Origin: Aldehydirespirator sp965116865
GTDB taxonomy: Bacteria > Actinomycetota > Acidimicrobiia > Acidimicrobiales > Aldehydirespiratoraceae
DNA: 64,000 nt
Reading direction: 5' to 3'
NCBI GenBank assembly: GCA_965116865.1
Contig: OZ220727.1
Location: 496,001-560,000, forward strand
Part shown: positions 19,307 through 27,671 of the stretch, in pieces
Layout: each line of letters starts with the position of its first letter
Position numbering within the stretch: the stretch's first letter is position 1
Made by a program: the position numbers and the translations under genes
The notes under the pieces: model-generated
Told to the model about the DNA's origin: nothing
The model's database searches: none
What the model saw: only the letters and a program-made list of their open reading frames with translations

Positions 19307-21754
19307 TTGGGGGTGTTTCGTCGTGTTTGGGTTGTGGTGGTGTTGTTGGTGGGGGCTGTGGGGTTGGGTGTTGGTCCGGCTGTTGGGCAGGGGTCGGGGT
19401 TCTCTGATGTGGGTGGGGGTGTGCATGCGGCCAGTGTCGGGTTGTTGGCTGCGGATGGGGTGTTTGAGGGTACTGAGTGTGGTGAGGGGTTGTTTTGTCC
19501 GTTCGAGCCGTTGTTGCGGGGTGATATGGCGGTGTGGATGGTGAGGGTGTTGGGTGAGGGGGCGTCTGGGGTGTCGTCGCGTTTTGGTGATGTGGATGCT
19601 GGTGGGTGGCGTGCGGGGTATGTGGAGCGGTTGGCGGAGTTGGGGGTGACGAAGGGTTGTAGGTCTGATCCGTTGGAGTTCTGTCCTGACGATGTGGTGA
19701 GTCGTGCGCAGATGGCGTCGTTTCTTGTGCGGGCGTTCGGGTTGGCGCCGGCTTCGGGTCCGCATGGGTTCTCCGATGTGGGGGGTGTGCATGAGGGCAA
19801 TATCGCGGCGTTGGCTGCGGCGGGGGTCACGCGGGGTTGTAGGTCTGATCCGTTGGAGTTCTGTCCTGGTGATGCGGTGAGTCGTGCTCAGATGGCGTCG
19901 TTTTTGCAGCGGGGCCGTACTGTGGGCGAGGAGGCCGAGGATGGGGCTGAGGACGGGACTGTCGTCGGTCCGGGTCCGGGCGACGGTCCCACGACGACCG
20001 CGCCGCCGGCAACTGCCGCGTCCACTGCGCCCCGGTCGTTGGCGTTGCGGGGCGGTGACGAGGTACTGGAGGCGTCCTGGTCTGCGCCCGCTCCGTCGGA
20101 CATCGGCGGCTTCGACATCGTCCGCTACGTCGTCCAGTGGCGTTCCGGCGCGGACCAGTTCGGCACCGACCCTGCCCGCGAGGCGACGATCAGTCCCCCC
20201 TTCGCAGACCCTGTGACGCACTCGCTGACCGCTCTGAGGAACGGCACCGAGTACTCGGTGCGGGTCGCCGCTGTCACCCGCGCCGGCCAGGGCGACTGGT
20301 CCGACACAGTCTCGGCCACTCCCTACGGCCGGCCCCGCTCGCCCGACCTGAAAGTCTGGCAGCTCTACAAGGCGCTCACCGTCGAATGGACCCCGCATTC
20401 CGACACTGGCGGCCTGCCCGTGGCCGGCTACCGCCTGCAGTGGAAGTCGGGCAGCCAGGAGTTCGTCTCGGGCCAGGGACGCGACATCTCAGTCACCAGC
20501 GGACTCGCCGCAGCCGAGTTCTCCCACACTGTCGACGGCCTCACCCCTGGAACGGAGTACACCTTCCGCGTCTGGGCCTACACCACCGACAGCGACACTG
20601 GAGGAGACCGTCGCGGGCATGCCGCCACGGCCAGCGCCACGCCGCTCTCCACGCCCAGTATCAACGACCATCAGGCTCTGCGCCGCTTCATGGAGAGCAT
20701 CGTCGAGCAGTACGAGTCTGCAAGCCCCTGGACGCGGACCGCATGGGACCGCATGTCCGGCGAGACCATCCGGCTCGTCACTCCCGCGTCGCTCTCGAGA
20801 TCGACGAGCGCCACCGATGTGAGATGCGACACCCACACCAACCGGCTGAGGACTTGCAATGCCCGGCGGATCGAGGTCAGGACGGACTCCAAGGAGTCGG
20901 CGGAGGTTGTGATGCACGCACTGGCCCACGCCTACCTGCAGACCACCGGCCTGCACAGCGACGAAGTCAGGGACGCGCTCGGCGCCGCATGGCTGTTCTT
21001 CCACGACAAGCACTACGTGTCGGACAAGCCGTATTGCCCGGTCGAGTTGTTCGTCGACGCGCTGGTCTCGCTCACGATGGACAGCCCGACCCTGCGCTAC
21101 TACCCCTCCGTATGCACCCTGGACTCGGCGCTGTCGTCTGAGGCCATCGCAGTGATGCAGAGCGTGTTCGACGGCGAGGTCAGTGAGTGGTTCACCGACA
21201 ACTACTGCACTGCCGCCACGGCATGGGCCAAGGTCAAGTCGGCGTCGGATGTCCACGACGACGCCGACCTTGTTCACCTCGGCCCTCTGCGCAGGATGGG
21301 CCGCAGCATGCTGGTGTACAACATGCAGGGGCTCTTCGGCGGATACAGGTCGGCTCGGATCGCGGCGCAGGCGGGGTACGTCGCTGACAGCACTGAGACC
21401 AACCCGTGGAACCACACCGTCTGCACGATCCCCGACCCCGAGCCGCCGGCAGGCTCGCCCGGCTCGCCCGGTTCGCTCACACTGGCGCCGGGCAGTGGCC
21501 AGATCACCGCGTCGTGGGCGGCGCCGGCAGACACAGGCACGTCGGCTATCACCGGCTACGAGCTGCAGTGGCGGCTCGCCGACGACGCCTACGACCAGAC
21601 CGACGCCTCCACCCGCAAGACCACGCTGGGCGCCTCGACCCTGTCCCATACCGTCACCGGGCTCGACAGCGAGCGCTACGCCATGCGGGTGCGGGCCGTC
21701 AACGGCACCGGCAAGGGCGCCTGGTCCGGCGAGATGTACAGCCAGCCGAGCTAG
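19307..21754 (+). CDS. Secreted SLH-domain protein with Fn3 domains and a zincin-like core
   Basis: Probable cell-surface protein of about 815 aa. A signal peptide (FRRVWVVVVLLVGAVGLG, cleaved after PAVGQ) is followed by three SLH-like repeats (GFSDVGGGVHAASVGLLAADGV; FGDVDAGGWRAGYVERLAELGV; GFSDVGGVHEGNIAALAAAGV), split here for length, then a Pro/Thr linker, two Fn3 domains, a central 250-aa helical domain and a final Fn3 domain. The central domain has VMHALAHAYL where an HExxH zinc site would be expected, with Ala in place of Glu, so catalysis is doubtful. Start is uncertain: TTG 19307 or GTG 19313 give a normal signal peptide, whereas the open frame back to 18752 is repeat DNA. The first 600 bases are T/G-rich compared with the rest. 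Confidence 0.7.
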   Translation: MGVFRRVWVVVVLLVGAVGLGVGPAVGQGSGFSDVGGGVHAASVGLLAADGVFEGTECGEGLFCPFEPLLRGDMAVWMVRVLGEGASGVSSRFGDVDAGGWRAGYVERLAELGVTKGCRSDPLEFCPDDVVSRAQMASFLVRAFGLAPASGPHGFSDVGGVHEGNIAALAAAGVTRGCRSDPLEFCPGDAVSRAQMASFLQRGRTVGEEAEDGAEDGTVVGPGPGDGPTTTAPPATAASTAPRSLALRGGDEVLEASWSAPAPSDIGGFDIVRYVVQWRSGADQFGTDPAREATISPPFADPVTHSLTALRNGTEYSVRVAAVTRAGQGDWSDTVSATPYGRPRSPDLKVWQLYKALTVEWTPHSDTGGLPVAGYRLQWKSGSQEFVSGQGRDISVTSGLAAAEFSHTVDGLTPGTEYTFRVWAYTTDSDTGGDRRGHAATASATPLSTPSINDHQALRRFMESIVEQYESASPWTRTAWDRMSGETIRLVTPASLSRSTSATDVRCDTHTNRLRTCNARRIEVRTDSKESAEVVMHALAHAYLQTTGLHSDEVRDALGAAWLFFHDKHYVSDKPYCPVELFVDALVSLTMDSPTLRYYPSVCTLDSALSSEAIAVMQSVFDGEVSEWFTDNYCTAATAWAKVKSASDVHDDADLVHLGPLRRMGRSMLVYNMQGLFGGYRSARIAAQAGYVADSTETNPWNHTVCTIPDPEPPAGSPGSPGSLTLAPGSGQITASWAAPADTGTSAITGYELQWRLADDAYDQTDASTRKTTLGASTLSHTVTGLDSERYAMRVRAVNGTGKGAWSGEMYSQPS

Positions 21755-22059
21755 GTCCGCAACGTCGGGGCTGCAAGCTGTTAGGGATTTGTTTGTGTAT
21801 TGTTGTGGTCTATGTGTTAGTATTGTGTTGTGAAGTTGTCTGGATGGGCTCGTAGGACGGGTGTCACTTATGGGACTTACATACAAAGGTTGCGGTCCAG
21901 ACCCCGGCGCCACCCCAGCGGGCGCGTCGCAGCCCCACGGCACGGCAGTCCCGCCGATGCGCAGAGACGGCCCACAAGCCGTCAACCCCGCGAGGGGTGC
22001 GAAGGTCGCCGCGTGACAAAACGCAAGACTTTCAGCAACGGCGTACGAGCCCATCTCCG

Positions 22060-22137
22060 ATTCCATCAGGGCCTCGACCCCTCAACGGGGACTTTCAACC
22101 TCCCCTCCCCACGTTTTCGTGCAGGCTCGAGCGATTA
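22060..22137. mobile_element. Remnant of the ISL3-type element end
   Basis: These 78 bases closely match the right end of the ISL3-type element (31600-31680). Both share CAGGGCCTCGACCCCT, a CTCAACC-type stretch, and CTCCCCACGTTTTCG followed by AGGCTC, which contains the terminal inverted repeat. No transposase is left. The remnant directly abuts the satellite array starting at 22131. The preceding 300 bases after the SLH gene stop contain no gene that I can support. Confidence 0.6.
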
Positions 22138-23545
22138 GGTGACGGTGTGTCGTGTTGCGGTGGTGCGGCGAGTAGGCGTTCGTCGCAGTACCCGCATCAG
22201 GCGCACGATTGGGTGACGGTGTGTCGTGTTGCGGCGGTGCCATTCCCTCTTGTCGGCTATTGATCTGTCGGGCGGGGACGGCCGGTGGCGGTGTGTCGTG
22301 TTGCGGTGGTGCGGTGAGTAGGCGTTCGTCGTAGTACCCGCATCAGGCGCACGATTGGGTGACGGTGTGTCGTGTTGCGGTGGTGCGGTGAGTAGGCGTT
22401 CGTCGCAGTACCCGCATCAGGCGCACGATTGGGTGACGGTGTGTCGTGTTGCGGCGGTGCCATTCCCTCTTGTCGGCTATTGATCTGTCGGGCGGGGACG
22501 GCCGGTGGCGGTGTGTCGTGTTGCGGTGGTGCGGTGAGTAGGCGTTCGTCGTAGTACCCGCATCAGGCGCACGATTGGGTGACGGTGTGTCGTGTTGCGG
22601 CGGTGCCGCTCCCTCTTGTCGGCTATTGATCTGTCGGGCGGGGACGGCCGGTGGCGGTGTGTCGTGTTGCGGTGGTGCGGTGAGTAGGCGTTCGTCGTAG
22701 TACCCGCATCAGGCGCACGATTGGGTGACGGTGTGTCGTGTTGCGGCGGTGCCATTCCCTCTTGTCGGCTATTGAGCTGTCGGGCGGGGACGGCCGGTGG
22801 CGGTGTGTCGTGTTGCGGTGGTGCGGTGAGTAGGCGTTCGTCGTAGTACTCGCATCAGGCGCACGATTGGGTGACGGTGTGTCGTGTTGCGGCGGTGCCA
22901 TTCCCTCTTGTCGGCTATTGATCTGTCGGGCGGGGACGGCCGGTGGCGGTGTGTCGTGTTGCGGTGGTGCGGTGAGTAGGCGTTCGTCGTAGTACTCGCA
23001 TCAGGCGCACGATTGGGTGACGGTGTGTCGTGTTGCGGCGGTGCCGCTCCCTCTTGTCGGCTATTGATCTGTCGGGCGGGGACGGCCGGTGGCGGTGTGT
23101 CGTGTTGCGGTGGTGCGGTGAGTAGGCGTTCGTCGCAGTACCCGCATCAGGCGCACGATTGGGTGACGGTGTGTCGTGTTGCGGCGGTGCCGCTCCCTCT
23201 TGTCGGCTATTGAGCTGTCGGGCGGGGACGGCCGGTGGCGGTGTGTCGTGTTGCGGTGGTGCGGTGAGTAGGCGTTCGTCGTAGTACCCGCATCAGGCGC
23301 ACGATTGGGTGACGGTGTGTCGTGTTGCGGCGGTGCCGCTCCCTCTTGTCGGCTATTGAGCTGTCGGGCGGGGACGGCCGGTGGCGGTGTGTCGTGTTGC
23401 GGTGGTGCGGTGAGTAGGCGTTCGTCGTAGTACCCGCATCAGGCGCACGATTGGGTGACGGTGTGTCGTGTTGCGGCGGTGCCATTCCCTCTTGTCGGCT
23501 ATTGATCTGTCGGGCGGGGACGGCCGGTGACAGTGTGTCGTGTCG
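22131..23545. repeat. 1.4-kb satellite of alternating 74- and 72-bp units
   Basis: About 19 units share a core GTGTGTCGTGTTGCGG followed by YGGTGC and are joined by two different intervening sequences. Type A (74 bp) contains AGTAGGCGTTCGTCG and CATCAGGCGCACGATTGGG; type B (72 bp) contains CCCTCTTGTCGGCTATTGA. They alternate A-B (146-bp super-unit) except for one A-A step at 22291/22365. Copies are almost identical, with a few sites shared by sets of units (CATTCC/CGCTCC, GATCTG/GAGCTG, CGCAG/CGTAG). The array looks like a repeat-spacer array with two spacers amplified as a pair. No gene is present. Confidence 0.95.
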
Positions 23546-23614
23546 CGGCGGTGCCACTCCCGCTCTTCGTTGCGCTCGCGGGCAGCTTGAGGTGCCGGCC
23601 TCGGCCGTAAGGAT

Positions 23615-23855
23615 TCGCTCGGCTGTTCGCTCGGCTGTTCGCTCGCCTGTTCGCTCGGCTGTTCGCTCGGCTGTTCGCTCGGCTGTTCGCTCGGCTGTTC
23701 GCTCGGCTGTTCGCTCGGCTGTTCGCTCGGCTGTTCGCTCGGCTGTTCGCTCGGCTGTTCGCTCGGCTGTTCGCTCGGCTGTTCGCTCGGCTGTTCGCTC
23801 GGCTGTTCGCTCGGCTGTTCGCTCGGCTGTTCGCTCGCCTGTTCGCTCGGCCTCT
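23615..23855. repeat. 12-bp microsatellite (GCTCGGCTGTTC)n
   Basis: About 20 tandem copies of a 12-bp unit, GCTCGGCTGTTC, with occasional GCTCGCCTGTTC variants near both ends. All frames are open (for example AVRS repeats on the plus strand), which creates spurious ORFs. It lies between the satellite and engB. The 180 bases after it up to engB hold no other feature that I can identify. Confidence 0.95.
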
Positions 23856-24036
23856 TGGGCATGTTCGAGATCATCGAGGTGGAGGCCCACCGGACGGCTG
23901 TCTCGGCTACTGAGGGGCGCACGGCGGCGCCAAGCAGAGCAGGTGGGCTGCCGCACCACCTGGTGGCTTCCCGAACGTCAGACTCGGCCGTCGCCGCGGG
24001 ACGCTCGGCACAGGCAGACCGTCGTAGCCTGATCCG

Positions 24037-24630
24037 ATGGCCGGGCCTCTGCCGTTGCGTTTCGTGTCGTCGTACCCCAGAGCGGGGCAGATGCCGGCCA
24101 CGGTGGCCGAGATAGCGCTGGTGGGGCGGTCCAACGTGGGCAAGTCGTCGCTGCTCAACGCATTGGCTCAGCGCAAGCATCTGGCCCGCACGTCCAAGAT
24201 CCCCGGCGCCACTCGGCTGATCAACGCCTTCGAGCTGGGGGCGGAGGGCTCGGGCTGCTGGATGGTGGACCTGCCCGGCTACGGGTACGCCAAAGCGTCC
24301 AAGGCCGAGCAGGGTCGCTGGGCCATCATGGCGGAGGAGTACCTGGCCGACCGGGATCCGCTGCGCGGCGTCCTGCATCTCATCGACGGCGAGATCGGTC
24401 CCACCCGTCTCGACCTCCAGACCCTCGAATGGCTCGACACGCTGGGACTCCCAGTGACTTGCGTAGCCACCAAGGCCGACAAGGTACGGCCGTCGCGCCG
24501 CGCCGCCCGCCGGGCCGATCTCGCTGCCAAGCTCGGAGCCGCCAGGGGCGCCGTCCACTGGACCAGCGCCTCCAAGGGCACCGGCATCCCGGAACTGCGG
24601 GCTCTGGTGGCCACGCTGCTTCAGGCCTAG
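24037..24630 (+). CDS. engB: Ribosome biogenesis GTPase EngB (YihA/YsxC)
   Basis: TRAFAC-class GTPase needed for large-subunit ribosome assembly. All G motifs are visible in the 197-aa chain: G1 GRSNVGKSSLLNAL, the T of G2 in PGATRLINAF, G3 DLPGYGYAKAS, G4 ATKADKV and G5-like SASKGTG. Length matches the family. Start at ATG 24037. It stands alone among repeats and IS elements, so this essential gene is embedded in unstable DNA. Confidence 0.93.
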   Translation: MAGPLPLRFVSSYPRAGQMPATVAEIALVGRSNVGKSSLLNALAQRKHLARTSKIPGATRLINAFELGAEGSGCWMVDLPGYGYAKASKAEQGRWAIMAEEYLADRDPLRGVLHLIDGEIGPTRLDLQTLEWLDTLGLPVTCVATKADKVRPSRRAARRADLAAKLGAARGAVHWTSASKGTGIPELRALVATLLQA

Positions 24631-24889
24631 CGGCGGTCGTGGAGCATCCTCAGGCAGTTGGGCGACACCGCCGCCGCCGGCTCGACCAAAGCGGAGTCTC
24701 GACCGGTGCCCGAGGCGGCCACCTTGGTCTTCGAGTGGGGGACGCGGTGATCAGCAACGTCGTGTCTCGGGCGCCCGGGGCGGCCACCCTGGTCTTCTGG
24801 TTCAACAACGGGTAGACGTTCCAGCACGGCAGGTGGCCGCCGACCGACTCGGGGACCATCCCGTGGAAGCACACGACGAAGCGCTGCCG
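24631..24889. other. Gene-free stretch with a diverged 25-bp duplication
   Basis: No gene can be supported. A segment GCCCGAGGCGGCCACCTTG near 24708 recurs as GCCCGGGGCGGCCACCCTG near 24771, 63 bases apart, with two mismatches, so it resembles an older, drifted R-S-R event. Short open frames on the minus strand have no recognisable product. Confidence 0.4.
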
Positions 24890-25330
24890 CTAGTGTCTTG
24901 AGTGCCTAGTTCCTCGCGGTTGTGTCGTTGCGGTGGTCGGCGTCGCTGACGGTACGCCGGTCGGTGAACAGTGGCCGGCTGGCGAGCATGCCCATGTCAC
25001 CGTCTCGCGCCCCCTGACCGTTCTTGATGCAGTTGACCGTCTGTGAGCCGCACAACTACATCAAGAACGGCCGGACCACCACAGGCGTCGCAGACCTCCG
25101 CGGCTGGACCGACAATTGGATCGGCAACTGCAACGAGCATCCGCACCCCTTCGTGTGGCGCATGACCGTCGACGAGACCTTCGAGACCATCGCAGCATAT
25201 CTGCAACGCATTCCCCGCTCGGAACGCTGGGTGGCTGTTGAGCAATGCTGATTCCGTGTGACGCGCAAGGCTCTGACTTGGGGTTTTGCGAGCGGAGATT
25301 GCCTTGTTCGGGGTTTGCTCGTCATTCTGC
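24890..25330 (+). pseudogene. Degenerate IS630-type element, transposase C-terminus only
   Basis: Starts with CTAGTGTCTTGAGTG, an imperfect copy of the terminal repeat of the intact neighbour (CTAGTGTCCTGAGTC). The plus-strand frame 25024-25251 encodes the end of an IS630 transposase: TTTGVADLRGWTDNW, then HPFVWRMTVDETFETIAAYL and QRIPRSE. This matches the PFTWHKSADEILHNLATYL end of the intact copy at moderate identity. The rest of the transposase is lost. The remnant abuts the intact IS at 25330. Confidence 0.65.
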
Positions 25331-26472
25331 TAGTGTCCTGAGTCAGGAATTCGTTGGAGATATGTTGCCAGGTTGTGGAGTATCTCGTCGGCGCTCTTGT
25401 GCCATGTGAACGGGCGAGGGTTGTGGTTCCGGTGGTCGATCCGGTGCTGGATGGAGCCGGTGGGCTCTTTGGTGCTGGTGTGGGTGCCGCGGCGGATCCA
25501 TTTGGTGGTGGGCTCGGCGAACCAGCGCTCGACGAGGTTCGTCCACGAGCTGTGGTTGGGGGTGAGGTGGAAGCTGAAGCGGGGGTGGCGCAGCAGCCGG
25601 CGCTGTATGGCGGGGGTCTTGTGGGTGGAGGAGTTGTCCAGCACGACATGCGCCTTGAGGCCCTCGGGGGCTTCGCTGTCGATGAGGTCCAGGAACTTGC
25701 GGGACTCGATGGCGCGGCGGCGCGCGGTCATCGAGGAGATGGCTTTGCCCGAGGCGGCGTCGAGCGCCGCGTGGAGGTTGGTGGTGCCGAAGCGGCGGTA
25801 GTCGTGGGTTCGGCGCTGGGGCGCACCCGGCATCAAGGCAAGCACCGGCGCGGCGCGGTCGAGAGCCTGGATCCGGGTCTTGTCGTCCACGCAGAGCACC
25901 ACCGCTGCCTCCGGCGGGTTCAAGCACAGCCCGGCGACGTCGCGCGCCTTGTCGATGAACTGGGGGTCCGGCGACACCTTGAACTCCTCCACGCCATGGG
26001 GCCTGAGCCCGAAGGCCCGCCACATCCTCGAGATCGTCGACTGCGACAGCGCCACCTGCGCGGCCATCGAGCGCGTCGACCAGTGCGTCGCGCCCTCAGG
26101 AGCCGACTCCAGCGTCTTGACGATCACCTCCTGCACCTTGTCGTCGCTCACCGTGCGCGGCGCGCCCGGACGCGGCTCGTCGCAGAGCCCGTCCAACCCG
26201 CGCCCCGCGAACCGGCGCCGCCACTTCGACACCGTCGCCTCGCTGCACCCCAGCGACGCCGCGATCGACTTGTTCGTCTCCCCCGCGGCCGCGCCCAGCA
26301 CTATCCGGCACCGCAGCGCCAGAGCCTGCGACGACTTCGGGCGCCGCGCCCACCGCTCCAGCGTCTCGCGCTGCTCATCGGCGAGCACCACCTCCACCCC
26401 ACGACGGCCTCTAGCCACGACGGCCTCTAGCCACGACTGCCTCCAATCACCGCCTGCATCCACACCAACCAT
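25330..26472 (-). CDS. IS630-family transposase (element A)
   Basis: A 380-aa DDE transposase. The N-terminal helix-turn-helix region reads SIAASLGCSEATVSKWRRRF, followed by a second HTH and the catalytic core with VVLCVDDKTRIQALDR (first Asp), HVVLDNSSTHKTP (second Asp) and NHSSWTNLVERWFAE (Glu) as the DDE triad. The reading frame is intact. Its TAG stop lies inside the left inverted repeat. Translation may start later than the ATG given, since the first 25 residues are encoded partly by the local 18-bp repeat. Confidence 0.9.
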   Translation of the reverse strand: MVGVDAGGDWRQSWLEAVVARGRRGVEVVLADEQRETLERWARRPKSSQALALRCRIVLGAAAGETNKSIAASLGCSEATVSKWRRRFAGRGLDGLCDEPRPGAPRTVSDDKVQEVIVKTLESAPEGATHWSTRSMAAQVALSQSTISRMWRAFGLRPHGVEEFKVSPDPQFIDKARDVAGLCLNPPEAAVVLCVDDKTRIQALDRAAPVLALMPGAPQRRTHDYRRFGTTNLHAALDAASGKAISSMTARRRAIESRKFLDLIDSEAPEGLKAHVVLDNSSTHKTPAIQRRLLRHPRFSFHLTPNHSSWTNLVERWFAEPTTKWIRRGTHTSTKEPTGSIQHRIDHRNHNPRPFTWHKSADEILHNLATYLQRIPDSGH

Positions 26473-26512
26473 ACCACAACCAACCCCAATAACTAAAGAC
26501 TCAGGACACTAG
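25330..26512. mobile_element. IS630-family insertion sequence A
   Basis: Bounded by perfect 15-bp inverted repeats CTAGTGTCCTGAGTC (25330-25344) and GACTCAGGACACTAG (26498-26512). The CTAG at each end fits insertion at a TA dinucleotide, as known for IS630/Tc1-type elements. It contains a single full-length transposase gene. Near the transposase start an 18-bp segment (CGACGGCCTCTAGCCA) is tandemly repeated. Solo or partial copies of the same end occur at 24890 and 44736. Confidence 0.85.
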
Positions 26513-27671
26513 TGCATGCTCGCGGTAGTCATATGGCTGTGTTAGGGTCGGGTTATGACTGTTCCGAGGACTTTGGAGGTGTGCGAGGCTGATCGGGCGG
26601 TGCTGGAGGCGCGGGTGGCTGCGTCGACGACGCCGCGGCGGGATTGGCAGCGTGCCAAGGTGGTGCTGATGGCCGCTGAGGGGCTGTCGTCTCCGGTGAT
26701 CGGCAAGGCGGTGGGCCTGAACCGCGACCAGGTGGACGTGTGGCGGCGCCGCTACGGCGAGGCGGGCCTGGGCGGGCTCGCGGACCGGCCGCGCTCGGGC
26801 CGGCCGCGTGTGTATGGGCCCGCGGAGAGGCTGGCTTTGGTCGAGACGATCACGACGCGGCCCCCCGAGGCGGGCCAGCTCGGCGGGCGGCGGCTCAAGG
26901 CCCGCATGTCGATGCCCGAGGTCGGCCGGATCATGCGCGAGGACCTCGCCATCGCGATCTCGGACTCGCAGGTGTGGCGGATCTGCACCTCGATGGGCCT
27001 CAAGCCGTGGCAGGTGCGCTCGTGGATGACCTCCCATGACCCCGACTTCGACGCCAAGGCCGCCGACGTCTGCGGGCTGTACCTCGACCCGCCGGACAAC
27101 TGGGCGGTGTTCAGCGTCGACGAGAAGACCGGCATACAGGCCAAGAGCCGCGTCGGCGCGGCCCGCCCGGCGCGGCCCGCCGACGGCGCCGCCGCCGGGC
27201 GGGTCGCCCGACAGGAGTTCGAGTACCGCCGCCACGGCACCAAGGCACTGTTCGCCGCGTTCGAGTGCGCCGCCGGCGAAGTCGTCGCCGCGCCCACAGA
27301 CTCGGTCCGCTCGGACAACTTCGTGGCGTTCCTCGCCGAGCTGGACTCCATGGTGCCCGCCCACCTCGAGCTGCGCTGCATCGTCGACAACCTCGCCACC
27401 CACTGCACCGCCGCCGTCGAGGAGTTCCTCGACGGCCACCACCGCGTGTTCCTGCACCGCACCCCCACCCACGCATCCTGGCTCAACCAGATCGAGATGT
27501 GGTTCTCCATCCTCACCCGACAACTCCTCGACACAGCCGAGTTCGCCCACACCAGCGACCTCGCCGGAGCCATCCTCGACTACATCGACGACTACAACAA
27601 CCGGGCCAAACCCTTCAAATGGACCTACCACCCAAACCAACAGCCACAGAACTTACGCGCGTGACCACTAG
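26509..27671. mobile_element. IS630-family insertion sequence B
   Basis: A second, different IS630-type element inserted directly next to element A; the two share the CTAG at 26509-26512. The left end CTAGTGCATGCTCGCGG and the right end (reverse complement CTAGTGGTCACGCGCG) are imperfect inverted repeats. It holds one intact transposase gene on the plus strand. The right-hand CTAG also supplies the TAG stop of the neighbouring HNH gene. Confidence 0.7.
26555..27664 (+). CDS. IS630-family transposase (element B)
   Basis: A 369-aa transposase with an intact frame. HTH: VIGKAVGLNRDQVDVWRRRY. DDE core: WAVFSVDEKTGIQAKSR, LRCIVDNLATHCTAA and THASWLNQIEMWFSILTRQL. The C-terminal AILDYIDDYNNRAKPFKWTY is typical of the family. 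It is only distantly related to the transposase of element A. ATG 26555 lies about 45 bp inside the left end, normal spacing. Confidence 0.9.
   Translation: MTVPRTLEVCEADRAVLEARVAASTTPRRDWQRAKVVLMAAEGLSSPVIGKAVGLNRDQVDVWRRRYGEAGLGGLADRPRSGRPRVYGPAERLALVETITTRPPEAGQLGGRRLKARMSMPEVGRIMREDLAIAISDSQVWRICTSMGLKPWQVRSWMTSHDPDFDAKAADVCGLYLDPPDNWAVFSVDEKTGIQAKSRVGAARPARPADGAAAGRVARQEFEYRRHGTKALFAAFECAAGEVVAAPTDSVRSDNFVAFLAELDSMVPAHLELRCIVDNLATHCTAAVEEFLDGHHRVFLHRTPTHASWLNQIEMWFSILTRQLLDTAEFAHTSDLAGAILDYIDDYNNRAKPFKWTYHPNQQPQNLRA

Noticed and set aside
18400..20398. Very long minus-strand frames through the 90-bp array (Pro/Arg-rich proteins)
   Set aside because: Units are multiples of three, so frames stay open automatically; no domain or plausible start is present.
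22131..23545. Classical CRISPR array
   Set aside because: Only two intervening sequences recur throughout and no cas gene is in the window; the units behave as a satellite, although their make-up resembles repeat-spacer units.
23615..23855. Ser/Glu/Gln/Pro or Ala/Val/Arg/Ser repeat protein
   Set aside because: A 12-bp microsatellite is open in several frames on both strands; nothing indicates translation.
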